A DNA stretch of 64,000 nt from CBDATY01 sp965200445 (lineage in GTDB: Bacteria; Bacillota_I; Bacilli_A; Mycoplasmatales; Mycoplasmataceae), in contig OZ241341.1 in the NCBI GenBank assembly GCA_965200445.1, forward strand, positions 310,001-374,000, read 5' to 3'. The position numbers and the translations under genes are program-made. Below, one piece after another: positions 11,811 to 23,179 of the stretch. Each line of letters begins with the position of its first letter. The stretch's first letter is position 1. The notes below the pieces were generated by a model. It saw nothing but the letters and a program-made list of their open reading frames with translations. It made no database searches and had not been told where the DNA came from.

Positions 11811-12122
11811 ATGGCAAAAGTTGATATTCATCCTAAGTACCAGACAATTAAATTCACATGTTCGACTTGCAATAGTTCTATCGAAACCGGTTCTACATTG
11901 GCCAAGGAAACTAAAGTTGACACATGTTCATCTTGTCATCCTTTTTATACTGGCTCACAAACCTACAGCAATGCTAAGGGACGAGTTGAACGCTTTAAAA
12001 CTAAAATGGCTAAAAAAGCAGTAATCGTTGAAAAAAGTGCAACTGACTCTGAAAAACAAAAAACCCTTAATGCCAAAGCTCAAAAAAAGCAGGAAAAGGA
12101 TAAAAAACCTGCTAAAACCTAA
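11811..12122 (+). CDS. rpmE: Ribosomal protein L31, zinc-binding form with long basic tail
   Basis: A large-subunit ribosomal protein. Four zinc-ligand cysteines are present as CSTC (C17, C20) and CSSC (C39, C42), followed by the family motif HPFYTG and GRVERF. The core ends around residue 64. A further 39 residues form a Lys/Ala/Glu-rich tail that doubles the exposed length compared with the 66-residue Bacillus protein. GAGGGAG at 11795-11801 is a strong ribosome binding site. No UGA codons are needed. Retaining all cysteines means it is the zinc-dependent type. Confidence 0.95.
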   Translation: MAKVDIHPKYQTIKFTCSTCNSSIETGSTLAKETKVDTCSSCHPFYTGSQTYSNAKGRVERFKTKMAKKAVIVEKSATDSEKQKTLNAKAQKKQEKDKKPAKT

Positions 12123-12149
12123 AAATGGAATTTTATATTTCATTTTTTT
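12121..12149 (+). terminator. Possible AT-rich terminator after rpmE
   Basis: A ten-base stem (12121-12130 with 12138-12147, one G-U pair) with a seven-base loop ends in a T-run. It overlaps the rpmE stop codon. The stem is almost all A-U, so its strength is uncertain. Confidence 0.35.
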
Positions 12150-12215
12150 ATCTACACCCATTCGCTCTCTGTAAAGTAAAATTTATAGTATAGTGATTCA
12201 TAGACTGAATAATTT

Positions 12216-14117
12216 ATGAATTCTTTGAAGATTTCTGACTTTAAACTTAAATCAGGCAAATACGTTAATATCAATTCCCGAAATAGTAGTGATATTGGGT
12301 TGCTTTATGATGATCGTACCGAAGTACATCAACTCATAAACTTTTTAGAACGTAGCAAAAACCAGCGTAAAGGACAATTCCGCTTAAATAATTGGGAATT
12401 AACAACTGTCCTTCCAAAAAGGCGTCCCATTAGTAAAATTGGAAAATTCCATTTTTATGTGCGATTTTTACCTTTAAAATGACTTTTAATTTGAAAATGG
12501 CTAGTTAATCCGAATTTTCTCTACGAGGCACGCCTGAAACACATCAAGGATAATTATGCATATTTATATGCTAATGATGCTTTAAATAATAAAAAATTAA
12601 AAACATTGTACAGAAGGTTAGATGAAGCAGTTAACCGTTATGTTAATAATTTTTATGATATTTTTGAGTCGGGTAGTAATAATTATTACAGGTCTACTTA
12701 TAAATTTTATGAAAAATTTTGAGGGAAAGTACGGTTTGTTGGTAAGTCAGATTTACTAACGATTTCATTAGCTACATTTAGCCAGTCACGTCTTAAACTG
12801 TTTGTGCTTGAACAAAAACTGATTTTGCTACAAGCTTTGTTTGACCAAGTGCAAGGTTTGTTTTCGGTTACTTATGGGTGCCCGTGTGCCTCTAAAGATA
12901 AGAAAGACAGAGCAGCGCTGGGTTATCGTCCTGCTATTCGTGTTTTTAAGAAATACCTCAATTTATTAAAAGTGGAAATCATGTATAAACGCTACTTAAT
13001 TTTTCGCGAACGTAGCTTTATCAAAAAATATACTCGCAATTTAAAGAAATATACTGATAATAAAATTATTTCGCGAGCAGTTACTAAGATGGCTAGAGGT
13101 TCCAAAGCCAGTTATTTTGACACCATTAATTTATGGATTAGCACGAACCAAGACAGACGACAATCGTTAATTAACGACTGTAACCAATTAATTAAAGTGA
13201 ATCTGCCTAACGAGGCGAACATTATTAAGCAGCAAATTATTCAATTTAGTCATGGCTATCACAAAATGTTTCAAGAGAAAAAAATCACTTATTCTTACTT
13301 ACGAGAAGCCCAGCAAATGGCTAAAAGAGCAAAAACTCAAGTCAGAGGAGTTGTTAGGCAATCTTATGACGAAGCTAAAAAAATTATTTCTGTTTCGGGA
13401 CTACGTTTTAATTGATTAACTTTGACTAGGAACATAACTTTATTTGATCATATTAAAGTCCAGCTGATCAATGCTTACATGAACAAAAGTCAACTCCTGA
13501 TTATAGATGATGCTTTTTCTACGCTTTCAAAAAAAGAAGTGTATGAATTTACTAATGCTCTCCATAAGTTACGAGAGGCAGGTTGAGGTGTCATTGTGCT
13601 TAATATCACGAGATCCTTGTACATGCTGCAATTTTTATCTTCTGAATTCTATTTGCTAACCCAAGGTAATTTAGTGCATAGAAATTTGGAAAATATTGAC
13701 AAGCCGAACCGAATAAAAGACTTTAAATTATTATTTCCTGACTTTAGCACCAATATTAAGCCTGTGACCTTAAACAAAAAATCAAATATTATTTGAGGTT
13801 TACACGAAATTGATATTAAATCCTTTGCGTTTGCCGGCAAAAACAATATTGCCATGATGGCTATTTCGCCTATTGCCATTAGGGGCATTAAAACCAAGCA
13901 TTATAATGAGCTACTAGACCTTAGTATTAAAGGCGAGGTCATTAAAGTTAAGAAAAAAGATGGACAATATTGCATTGTGTTTGAAACATTTATGGGCGAG
14001 CAAATTCTGTTTCAAAGTGATTTTAAGCAGAAGTGAAAAGAAATTGAAGAAATATATTTCATGAAAAATGCTTTATTATTTTATAATCAAGAGGGTAAAT
14101 TTATCTGGGGTATTTAA
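12216..14117 (+). CDS. Degenerate ABC-ATPase-like protein with large insertion, function unknown
   Basis: A 633-residue protein I do not recognise as any named gene. The first 35 residues read like the start of an ABC nucleotide-binding domain, but the Walker A position has NINSRNSSDIGLL in place of GxNGxGKSTLL. Residues 427-440 look like Walker B and D-loop (LLIIDDAFSTLSKKE), followed by a switch-like GVIVLNITRS. No LSGGQ signature is visible. Between these lie about 380 basic, mostly helical residues. About nine tryptophans are TGA. Composition matches its neighbours. It may be an ABC relative that has lost ATPase activity, possibly of the Opp type because mollicute OppD/F also carry insertions. 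The next gene, nrnA, starts 8 bases after its end. Confidence 0.6.
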
Positions 14118-14125
14118 AATTAGAA

Positions 14126-15088
14126 ATGAACAGTAAGATTGAGTTAATTAAGTCGCAAATTGCCAAATACGCCACCATCATTTTGTTGAGGCATAATAAT
14201 CCAGACGGTGATGCTTTAGGATGTGTTTTGGGACTGGGCTTTTTTTTACAGCAACATTTTCCCCATAAAAAAATTCTAGAAGATGGCGATAATAATTCTA
14301 AGTATTTATCGTTTTTGGGTCACTTACCACGCGCCACTGCAACCGATTACCAAGGAGCACTTGTGATTATTTGTGATGCAGCAGAAACTAAGCGTATTGA
14401 TAGTGTACATTATCAAAATGGTGATTACATCATTAAAATTGACCATCATCCTGATAGGGATCCTTATGGTGCGCTCAATTGAGTGGAACCAGATAGGATT
14501 GCTGCCTGTGAGCTGGTGGCAGAATTGGTCCGTTCATATGAACAGCCATTGCCTACCATGGCAGCGCAAGCACTCTATGTGGGCATCATAACCGATTCAA
14601 ACCGGTTTATGTTTGCAAACACGAGTCCTAGAACTTTGGAATTAGCTGCCTATTTAATGTCATTTATTCCTGATATCAGCAAGGTATATGATCATTTGTA
14701 CAACATTCCGATGGCTAGATACAAATTAAAAATTCATATCATGCAGGGTTTGAAAACCACCAAATCCGGGATTGGCTATGCCACCTTCCGCCAAAACCAA
14801 ATTGACAAATTAAAAACAGACTATATTGCAATTAAGTCTATGGTTAATGTATTTAGCATGATCAAAGAAATTAAAGTGTGATTTATAGCTGTTGATAATA
14901 TTGATGATGGTAATATCAAAATAAGCATCAGAAGCCGGGGTGTTGATGTTGCTCAAGTGACTCACAGGTTTGGCGGTGGCGGACACGCTCATGCAGCTGC
15001 TTGTTATTTAGACAATTGGAATCAACTAGCAACTTTTATCAATGATATAGAACTAACAATGGATCAAGCTGGTCATAATGCAGGTTAA
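14126..15088 (+). CDS. nrnA: DHH-family oligoribonuclease / pAp phosphatase, NrnA-like
   Basis: A 320-residue DHH-DHHA1 phosphoesterase. Family members degrade short RNA oligonucleotides and 3'-phosphoadenosine 5'-phosphate. Metal-site motifs are HNNPDGDALG (D27, D29), IICDAAE near 87, IDHHPD (D106-H107-H108) and a later GIITDSNRF. The DHHA1 domain ends in the substrate-binding GGGGHAHAA. Tryptophans at 14480 and 14879 are TGA. It begins 8 bases after the ABC-like gene and overlaps tdk by 11 bases, so the set is probably cotranscribed. Which of the NrnA-type activities dominates cannot be read from the sequence. Confidence 0.88.
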
Positions 15089-15671
15089 TCGTAAATTACA
15101 AACCAAAAATGGGTATATGGAAATCATCACCGGTTGTATGTTTGCTGGTAAAACCGAGGAATTCATTAGACGAATTATTCGTTTTCAATATGCTGGCTAC
15201 AAGGTCCAAGTGTTTAAACCCACCATTGATAATAGACATAAGTCCAATAATGTAGTTAGTCATTCTCTTGTGGCAGTCCAATGTCAAGCTGTGGCTAATA
15301 AGGCAGAAATGGCACTTAAATTAAAGCATGATACAGAAATCATTGGCATAGAAGAAATCCAATTTTTTGATATGGATATTGTCGACTATTTAAATAACCT
15401 TGTTAATGAAGGCAAAATAGTGATTGCTAATGGTTTAGATAAGGATTTCCGAGCAGAACCATTCAGCAACACTCTAGCTTTAATGGCTAAAGCAGAAAAA
15501 ATTATCAAGCTCAACGCCATTTGCATGGTATGCGGCGCGACTGCAGACCGCACACAACGCATTATTAATGGATCTCCAGCTAAATGAGATGATCCCACCA
15601 TTTTAATTGGTGCTAGCGAAAGCTACGAAGCACGCTGTCGCTACCACCATATAATTAATAAAAAGAAATAA
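15078..15671 (+). CDS. tdk: Thymidine kinase
   Basis: Phosphorylates thymidine in nucleotide salvage. The 197-residue type II enzyme has the P-loop GCMFAGKT at 19-26, the catalytic-base segment IGIEEIQFFD near 95, the lasso region with CMVCGATADRTQR near 153 and a second zinc pair near the end (ARCRYHH). One TGA tryptophan at 15585 is needed for the last 28 residues. ATG 15078 lies inside nrnA and gives a normal N-terminus. Bacillus has the same rpmE-tdk-prfA-prmC order apart from the inserted genes here. Confidence 0.95.
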
Positions 15672-15685
15672 ACACCATTGCTTAA

Positions 15686-16765
15686 ATGTTAAATTCTAAA
15701 ATCATTAGCAGACTAGAACTCACCCAAAAAACCTATGATGAAATTAGCGATTCTTTAGCTAAGCCAGAAATTTTAAAGGACATTAATCGACTAACAACAC
15801 TTTCTAAGCAAAAAAATAGCTTAGAAAAATTAGTCAAAGCATATTTGCAATATAAAAACTTATTGCAAACATACAATGAAACCGAACAAACAATTACTGA
15901 TTTTCCCGAATTAAAAGCTCTAGCCCAAGAGGATTTAAAACATCTGGAAAGGCAAATAGCACTCCAAGAGCAAAACATTAAAACCCTCATCCTTCCCAAG
16001 GATGCCAATGATAGTAAAAACATTATTTGTGAAATAAAGGGAGCAGCTGGCGGTGATGAAGCCAATATTTTTGCTGGTGATTTATTTGAGATGTACCTTA
16101 AATATGCAGAATTAGAGAAATGAAAAGTCCAAGTCTTAGATTTAAAAGATTCTGAATCAGGCGGGTTTGCCTTTATTGCCTTTAAAATTACTGGTAAAAA
16201 TGTTTACGCTAAAATGAAATACGAGGCTGGCGGCCACCGCGTGCAAAGGGTTCCTAAAACCGAGTCCAAGGGTAGGGTGCATACTTCAATAGCAACTGTC
16301 GCTATCCTACCCGAAGTTGGGGATGTAAAAATTGATATTAACCCTAATGATCTGCGCATTAATACTTATCGTTCTTCAGGAGCAGGAGGGCAGCACGTCA
16401 ATAAAACTGACTCAGCTGTACGAATTACCCATATTCCTACTGGCATTGTTGTAACGTCTCAAGACGGACGCAGCCAACACGATAATCGGGCGCTGGCTAT
16501 GGAACACCTAAAAACAAAATTGTATAGTCTAAAAAAAGAGCAACAACATAAAAACATTAGCGACATACGGAAGGAAGCTGTTGGTAAGGGTGACCGCAGT
16601 GAAAAAATACGTACATATAATTACCCTCAAAATCGCGTAACTGACCATCGCTTAAATCAGTCGTGAAATAAACTGAATCTGATTATAGAAGGCCAACTAG
16701 ACCAAATTATCCTAGCACTGATTAACTACTACCAGCAAAAAGAGCTGCAAGAGTTTGACATTTAA
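15686..16765 (+). CDS. prfA: Peptide chain release factor 1
   Basis: Terminates translation at UAA and UAG. The 359-residue factor has the RF1-type codon-recognition tripeptide as P190-K191-T192 (in VPKTES) and the catalytic GGQ at 234-236 within [18 protein letters not shown]. Tryptophans at 16121 and 16664 are TGA. In an organism that reads UGA as tryptophan this should be the only release factor needed. Its last base is followed directly by the prmC start. Confidence 0.97.
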
Positions 16766-17626
16766 ATGACTAATGCTGCTGCTATAAAAAGGGGCATCGA
16801 CTTAGTTGCAACGCAAGAATATGATCGCTCAGCTTATTTTCATGATGTTGCTCAGATAGTTGCTCACTTGAACAATGTTTCGTTGAATGAGTTATATATT
16901 ATGCAAAAACATCCCATCAAATTTGACTTTAAGGTTTTGGAGGGGATTTTGAATAAATATAAGCAAGGGGTACCTCTGGCATACTTGTTGCATAAAACAT
17001 GGTTTTATAATTTATTGATACATGTTGACCAAAATGTTTTTATTCCAAGACCGGAAACTGAACAACTTGTAACTGAAGCCATTAATTACATTGATAGCCA
17101 TAAACTAAATGATGAGGGGGTTATTTTTGAAATTGGCACTGGGTCTGGTGCTGTTAGTCTTGCTGTGGGAAATGCCCTGCCTCACACACAAGTTTATGGC
17201 AGTGACATATCAACTAGTTGTCTAAAAGTTGCCCAAAATAACCAAAAACTATTAAAGTTAAATAATGTTTCTTTTCTAGCAGGCAATTTAGTTGAACCTT
17301 TTGAGAAAATGAACACCAAATGTGATGTGCTATTATTTAATCCTCCCTACATTAAACCAGGGGATCCAGATGTAGATTGAAGAGTTATTAAACATGAACC
17401 TAAAATAGCTGTTTTTTGTGAGGATAATTTAGCCTTTTACACAACCTATTTGTCACGTTATTTTGCTATTTGCAAACCGCAAGCTATGCTGGTATTTGAA
17501 ATTGGCCATAACATGCAGAGCGCAATTGCAAATTTTTTAGAAAATTCTAAGTATCGCAATTATAAATATCACTTTAAAAAAGATATAAATGGGTTGTGGC
17601 GCAACTTTATTATTTTTAACTGTTAG
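16766..17626 (+). CDS. prmC: Release factor glutamine methyltransferase
   Basis: Methylates the glutamine of the GGQ motif in release factor 1. The 286-residue protein has the helical N-domain, then IPRPETEQLV near 95, the SAM-binding EIGTGSGAVSLAV near 117-129 and the catalytic NPPY at 192-195. One TGA tryptophan (17378) is needed for the C-terminal third. The ATG abuts the prfA stop (no spacer), the usual prfA-prmC pairing of enzyme and substrate. Confidence 0.95.
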
Positions 17627-17688
17627 TTTTGTATTAATAAAATAATATATAATTGTTTGTAAATAGTCACCGCTTAATTCACTGTATT

Positions 17689-19368
17689 ATGACCAAAGCT
17701 ATATCTAATTTTGACAAGATTTACAATTCGATTGATTTGTTTTTGAAAAAACAAAAATCGAATGTAGTTTTTAGTCTGGCAGAACCAGGCAGAGCTAATT
17801 ATGGCGAATATTCAACTAACTTGGCTATGGTACTAGCCCCTAAAACAGACCAATCAGCATTGAAAATTGCCTCTGAACTAAAGACTTTTTTGGAGGATAA
17901 GAATCTAGATTTAAACAAAATCGAAATTAAACAACCCGGATTCCTCAATTTTTATTTGTCTGATAAAGCACTGTGAAGCACTGTGGAACGTGTGCTTGAC
18001 GCCAGAGATAATTATGGCAAAGGGGCCAAAAAGCACTTTAAGTACAACGTGGAAATTATTTCTGCTAACCCAACAGGACCTTTACATATTGGCCATGTCA
18101 GAAATGGTGTGATTGGTGATAGTTTAGCTCGTATTTTAAGGTACGCAGGCTTTGATGTAGTGGTGGAGCATTACACTAATGATGCTGGTAACCAAATTAA
18201 TATTTTGGCATTAACTGTTTTTATTTACTATTTAAAACTATTAGGTATTAATAAAACGCTGCCAACTAATTGCTATCAGGGGAATTTTTATGAAAAGCCC
18301 GCGCAAATTATTTTGAAAAAATATGGGGCTCAATTTAAAGACTGCAAAATTAGCGATGCAAAAATAATGGATGATGAAGCGAATGATGTTTTTAAAACAA
18401 TTAGCCGCGAATATTTTTTAAATAAAATTAAGCATGATGCTGCTTTATTGGACATTAACATCGAATACTACATCAGCGAAGAATCGATGTACGCCAACCA
18501 TAAAATTGATACTGTGCTAAAAAAGTTAGCAGAGAAAAAGTTTACCTACATCAAAGATAATGCCACCTGGATCAAAACCAGTCTTAAGGGTGACAGTAAG
18601 GATCGCGTGATTATTAAAAGTGACGGAACTTACACGTATTTACTGCCTGATCTAACAGCGCACTGGGATAAAATATTGCGCACTAAGGCAGACAAAATGG
18701 TTAATCTGTGAGGCGCAGATCACCATAGTTACATTCAAAGAATGCAGTATGGACTGGAGTTTTTAGGTCTACCACCGAAAATTCTGGCAGTAGATGTTAT
18801 TTCTATGGTACGCTTGGTGAAGAATGGACAAGATTACAAAATGTCCAAGCGAGCAGGCACAGCGGTATGATTAACAGATTTATATGAATCAGTTGGTAAG
18901 GATGTGATTCGCTACATGATGGCTTCTAAAGCAGGCTCCACACCAATGGATTTGAATATTAATGACTTACAAGAATATTCACGCAAAAACCCTGTGTTTT
19001 ATGTTCAATATGCTGCTTCGCGCTGTTATAGCATCCTAAAGCAAGCTAATGATAAGCTGGAAAACCCTACCAAGGTAACATTTGACAATCAGCATGCTCT
19101 AACCAGTGAGGAACGCTATTTGCTAAATAAATTGGACCAATTTCCTAAAGTAGTTTTTTATAGTGCTGAGCAAAGGGCTCCTTATATAATTTGTGATTAT
19201 ATTTACAATTTAGCTCATCGCTTCCACGTTTTTTACAATAAATATAAAGTGCTTGATAGCAAGCACCCACAACTATCAGCCCAAAGAATAGCGCTCGTTA
19301 AGGCTGTACTGACCGTATTAAATAATGGTTTTAAATTAATTGGCATAGATAGTAAACATAGAATGTAG
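17689..19368 (+). CDS. argS: Arginyl-tRNA synthetase
   Basis: Charges tRNA-Arg. The 559-residue class I enzyme has an N-terminal additional domain, the HIGH motif in [12 protein letters not shown] near residue 125, a YKMSKRAGT loop near 385 and the DALR anticodon-binding domain at the C-terminus. TGA tryptophans occur at 17974, 18709 and 18868. ATG 17689 is chosen over an in-frame TTG 36 bases upstream. An AT-rich run with TATATAAT-like sequence lies at 17644-17652. The stop codon TAG is part of the arcA ribosome binding site, so it is cotranscribed with the arginine deiminase genes. Confidence 0.95.
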
Positions 19369-19376
19369 GAGAAACT

Positions 19377-20570
19377 ATGAATAAAGTTAACAATATATGC
19401 GAGTGAAGCGCACTAAAGGCATGTATTTTACACAAGCCTGGATTAGAATGCACCAAGACTAATCCCTTGGAACTAAAGTATTTTTTAATGGAAGATCTTA
19501 TGTATCAACCAAAAGCTCTTCAGGCGATTGAATACTATGCCCAAAAATTGACAGCGAATGGAGTGGAAGTACTCTTTATTGAAGAATTGATCGCAGAGGT
19601 GATTAAGCTTAAACCCCAGTTAAGGGGAGCTTTAATTCAACAATTTATTGATTTTTATAAATTAGAGGGTGCTGTCAAAAAGGCATATCTTGAATTATTA
19701 GACCCACTAAACGCCCAAGATGTGGTTAATCGCCTAATTGCTGGGACTGGAATGTATGAATTGGGACTTGCTGACCATCATGCAGATCCAACATATGTAA
19801 CCGAACCGCTTGTGAACCTTTTGTTTCAACGGGACGCTTCCTTTGCTATTGGTAATTGCATATGTATTTCGAAAATGAGTTTTCCGGTGCGACGTCCTGA
19901 AACTATTCTCACAAAATTTTTATTTTTTAATCACCCTCGATTTGTAGAAGTGCCCAAAATTACTTTTGAAGAAGGGAAGACTGCCTTTATAGAAGGTGGT
20001 GATGTGATGGTGTTAAAAGAAGACCATGTTTTTATTGGCTTGTCTGAACGAACTAATTTAGAAGCAGTTAGAATGCTGGCTAGAAAAATTTTTGCTACTA
20101 AAGGTAACACCATTACCAAAATCAGTGCTATAGATATGTTAGAAAAAACACGCCGTAACATGCACTTAGACACTGTCTTTACCCAAATTGACCAAAAAGC
20201 CTTTAATTTGTATCAACCCTTGTTTGCTAAACCTATCAATATTATTGTGTTCGATAAAATCACAGGCGAAAACAAGGTAACTGTCATGTTTGCTGATTAT
20301 CTTAAAGGTATTTTTGGACCAGATACAAAATTTTTTGAACCTCCTGCTGATGAAGATATTTATGGTAACCGTTGGGAACAATGAAATGATGCTATGAATG
20401 TTATGGCTATTGGCAATAAAACACTTTTTTCTTATGACTGTAATGTTCGTTCGAACAATCGCCTCCGGGCAGCAGGGTTCAATGTTGTTGAAGTAGAAAG
20501 TTCTACGTTATCATCTGCCCGAGGCGGCACTCATTGCTTAACTATGCCTTTGTGTAGAGTGGTAGAATAA
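19377..20570 (+). CDS. arcA: Arginine deiminase
   Basis: Hydrolyses arginine to citrulline and ammonia, first step of the deiminase pathway. The 397-residue protein carries LLFQRDASFAIGN near residue 145, EGGDVMVL near 205 (substrate Asp/Glu), HLDTVFT near 262 and the nucleophile C387 in GGTHCLTMPL. Tryptophans at 19404 and 20382 are TGA. AGGAGA at 19367-19372 gives a strong ribosome binding site and selects ATG 19377. It is followed after 18 bases by arcB. Confidence 0.96.
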
Positions 20571-20588
20571 TCATTTATAGGAGTTATT

Positions 20589-21593
20589 ATGTTAAAAAAT
20601 ATTTTAAAAAACCGTCATTTACTTACTTTATTGGATTACACACCAGAGGAAATTAATTATCTGTTGGAACTAGCGGCTGAACTAAAAAAAGGCGCACGCC
20701 AAGGTGTTTATCCGCAGTATTTAAAAAATAAATCCGTAGTATTAATTTTTGAAAAAACCTCTACTAGAACACGCTGTTCTTTCCAAAATGGGGCCCAACA
20801 ATTAGGAGCGCATTGTACTTACATTAGTTCTAATTCTCAAATAGGCATTAAAGAAACTGTTGCCGATACTGCCAGAGTGCTAGGGAGACTGTACGACGGG
20901 ATTGAGTATCGTGGCAAATTACAGACTGACGTAGAATTATTGGCTAAGCACAGTGGATCTGTAGTATGGAATGGGCTTACAGATGATTTTCACCCCACGC
21001 AAGCTTTTGCTGATTTGCTAACAGTGCGTGAAAATTTAGGCACTGATTTACAAGGTAAAAAAATTGTTTTTTTTGGCGATATAAGAACTAATACAGCCGT
21101 GTCACTCATGATTGCTGCTAGTAAAATGGGTATGCACTATGTTGGGGCAGGACCAAAAGAACTAATGCCTAGCCAAGACTTAATAACTAAAGTGCAGAAA
21201 TTTGCTGCTGCATCAGGGGGCAGTGTTACCTTTGATGATAAAGCGTTTCATGCAGCTCACGATGCGGATGTTTTATACACAGATGTGTGAGTTTCAATGG
21301 GGGAACCAGATAGTATTTGAAACGAAAGGGTAAGACTTTTAAAACCTTACCAAGTGAACAAGCAAATTCTGGGTGCAGCAAAGAAGAGCGCTATCTTCTT
21401 GCACTGTTTGCCGGCTTTTCATAATCTAGACACTAGAATCACTGCTGAAAAAGGTCCTATTTTTGGAATGGACGCTTTTGAAGTAACCAATGAAGTGTTC
21501 GAGTCAGCGCAATCTAAGGTGTTTGATCAAGCTGAAAACCGCATGCATACTATTAAAGCCATAATGGCTGCCACCCTAGGGGACAACAATTAA
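20589..21593 (+). CDS. arcB: Ornithine carbamoyltransferase (catabolic)
   Basis: Converts citrulline and phosphate to ornithine and carbamoyl phosphate in the deiminase pathway. The 334-residue protein shows [20 protein letters not shown] near 55 (carbamoyl phosphate site), the [14 protein letters not shown] block near 132, and the HCLPAFHN motif near 270. TGA tryptophans at 21288 and 21318. TAGGAG at 20578-20583 precedes the start. Its TAA shares one base with the ATG of the transporter. A carbamate kinase gene, which would make the ATP, is not in this window. Confidence 0.95.
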
Positions 21594-23104
21594 TGAAATT
21601 AGCTTTTAAAAAGAAGCCAGCTCATAAACCTTTCAAGATGGCGTCAGCCTTCACTATCTTATTCTTTATTATTTTAGTGGCTATTTTTGTGTCATGAATT
21701 ATGCACTGAGCTGGTGTTACATACACTACTCAAAGTGGTAAAGAAGCCATTAAACCAATTGGTATTATTGATTTATTTTATGTACCAGTTTTAGGATTTA
21801 CTAATCGGGCCGGTATCATTATCTTTATTTTAATGATCGGGTCTTTTATTTATTTGTCAATTGCCTCTAAGGCACCTCACGCGCTTTCCCAAAGGATTGC
21901 TGCTAAATTAAAAGGCAAAGAATTTTGATTAATTCCTATTTTAATGATGTTTTTTGGAATCTTAGGTTCTGTAGAAGGTTTTTGCGAAGAATCATTAGGG
22001 TTTTACTTTATTTCTATTCCGCTGATGCTGATAGCGGGCTTTGATGTCTTTACCGGCTTTTTAATTGTATTAGCAGGCGCTGCTGCTGGAGTTATGGGTT
22101 CTACTGTTAACCCTTTTGTGGTATCGGTGGCTATTACAGCTTTTGCCAAACAAGTTCCTCATTCAGTAGCTACCCAAATTAGCTCTGGGAACGGACTAGT
22201 TTTTCGGTTTATTGCTTGGTTCGCCATTATGGCTGTCACTATTTCTTTTGTTGTTTGGTACGCCCTACGAGTAAAAAAAAGCAATCGTAATTCTGTTACT
22301 TTTGCGACTTATGAAGCTGATTATAAGTATTTTGTGTCAATACAAGCAGAAGAAATACCCTTAACTGGTCGCTTAAAAGCCACCTTGATTGTAATGGGCT
22401 TGTGCTTGACTGCTATGGTTTTTTATCTTGTAAATTGAGACCAGATTTTAGGTATTAATGTCTTTAAGCCAGGGGGGCAGTGGATTAATGACCACATTCC
22501 CTATTTAACCAAATTAATCCCTGGAGCAGGACATGGTAGCCTGGCCCAAACCTCCACCATCTTTTTAATTGGTGCAGTTGTTATTGGGTTAATCAACTGA
22601 AAAGGTGAACCGCATTTTATTAAAGAATTCATGACAGGGGCATCTGATATTTTGTCAGTCTGCTTAATTATCGCGCTCGCTTCTGGCTTAGCTGTTGTTT
22701 TGAATAAGTCTGGGATGCAACAATATTTAGTTAGTGGACTAAAATCAGGCATTCAAAATCTGTCATATTTACCTCGATTACTAATATTGTTTTTTGCCTT
22801 TTTGCCATTATCATTTTTAATTCCTTCAACAAGTGGTTTTGCCACTGCTATTTTCGGAATTATTGGACCAGCATTAGGGGTGAGCCAATTTTCTGGAGGG
22901 TTAGCTGCCTTTAGTTGAGCAAACGGGTTACTTAATTTCTTTACCCCAACTTCCGGAGTAGTAATGGGGGCATTGGCCATCGGTCGTATTGATTACAAGA
23001 CCTTCTTGAAAGGAATTTGACCATTATTGTTAATGCTGCTCTTGTTATCGGTTGTTTTATTGTGCTTGGGATCCTTGTTTGGGGCTGGGTCAAAGATATT
23101 TTAA
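21593..23104 (+). CDS. YfcC-family transporter, likely arginine/ornithine antiporter
   Basis: A 503-residue polytopic membrane protein with about 12 hydrophobic segments of the YfcC/C4-dicarboxylate-carrier superfamily. Motifs include GSVEGFCEESLGFYFISIPLM near 120, AAAGVMGSTVNPFVVSVA near 165, and LIPSTSGFATAIFGIIGPALGVSQ near 410. The start overlaps the arcB stop by one base. Members of this family next to arcA and arcB exchange arginine for ornithine in several Firmicutes, and that role is inferred here from position. At least seven TGA tryptophans are present. Substrate is not proven by sequence. Confidence 0.82.
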
Positions 23105-23131
23105 TTAATGTTTTTGAATTTCAGTTAGAAT

Positions 23132-23147
23132 AGAGAAGAAGTTCTCT
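23132..23147 (+). repeat. Hairpin flanked by a 10-base direct repeat, before the dipeptidase
   Basis: AGAGAA and TTCTCT (23132-23137 and 23142-23147) form a short stem with loop GAAG. The same ten bases, AGTTAGAATA, occur at 23123-23132 and 23158-23167 on each side. There is no T-run, so this is more likely an operator or processing element than a terminator. Confidence 0.3.
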
Positions 23148-23179
23148 TATTAGGTTTAGTTAGAATAAAAAGGCAAGAA

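Noticed and set aside
15733..16065. A 110-codon open frame antisense to prfA, and similar long antisense frames opposite rpsG, atpA and fusA.
   Set aside because: They lie opposite well conserved genes, have low-complexity composition, no ribosome binding site and no family resemblance.
17627..17688. A T-box leader before argS.
   Set aside because: The gap to prmC is only 62 bases, too short, with no T-box consensus.
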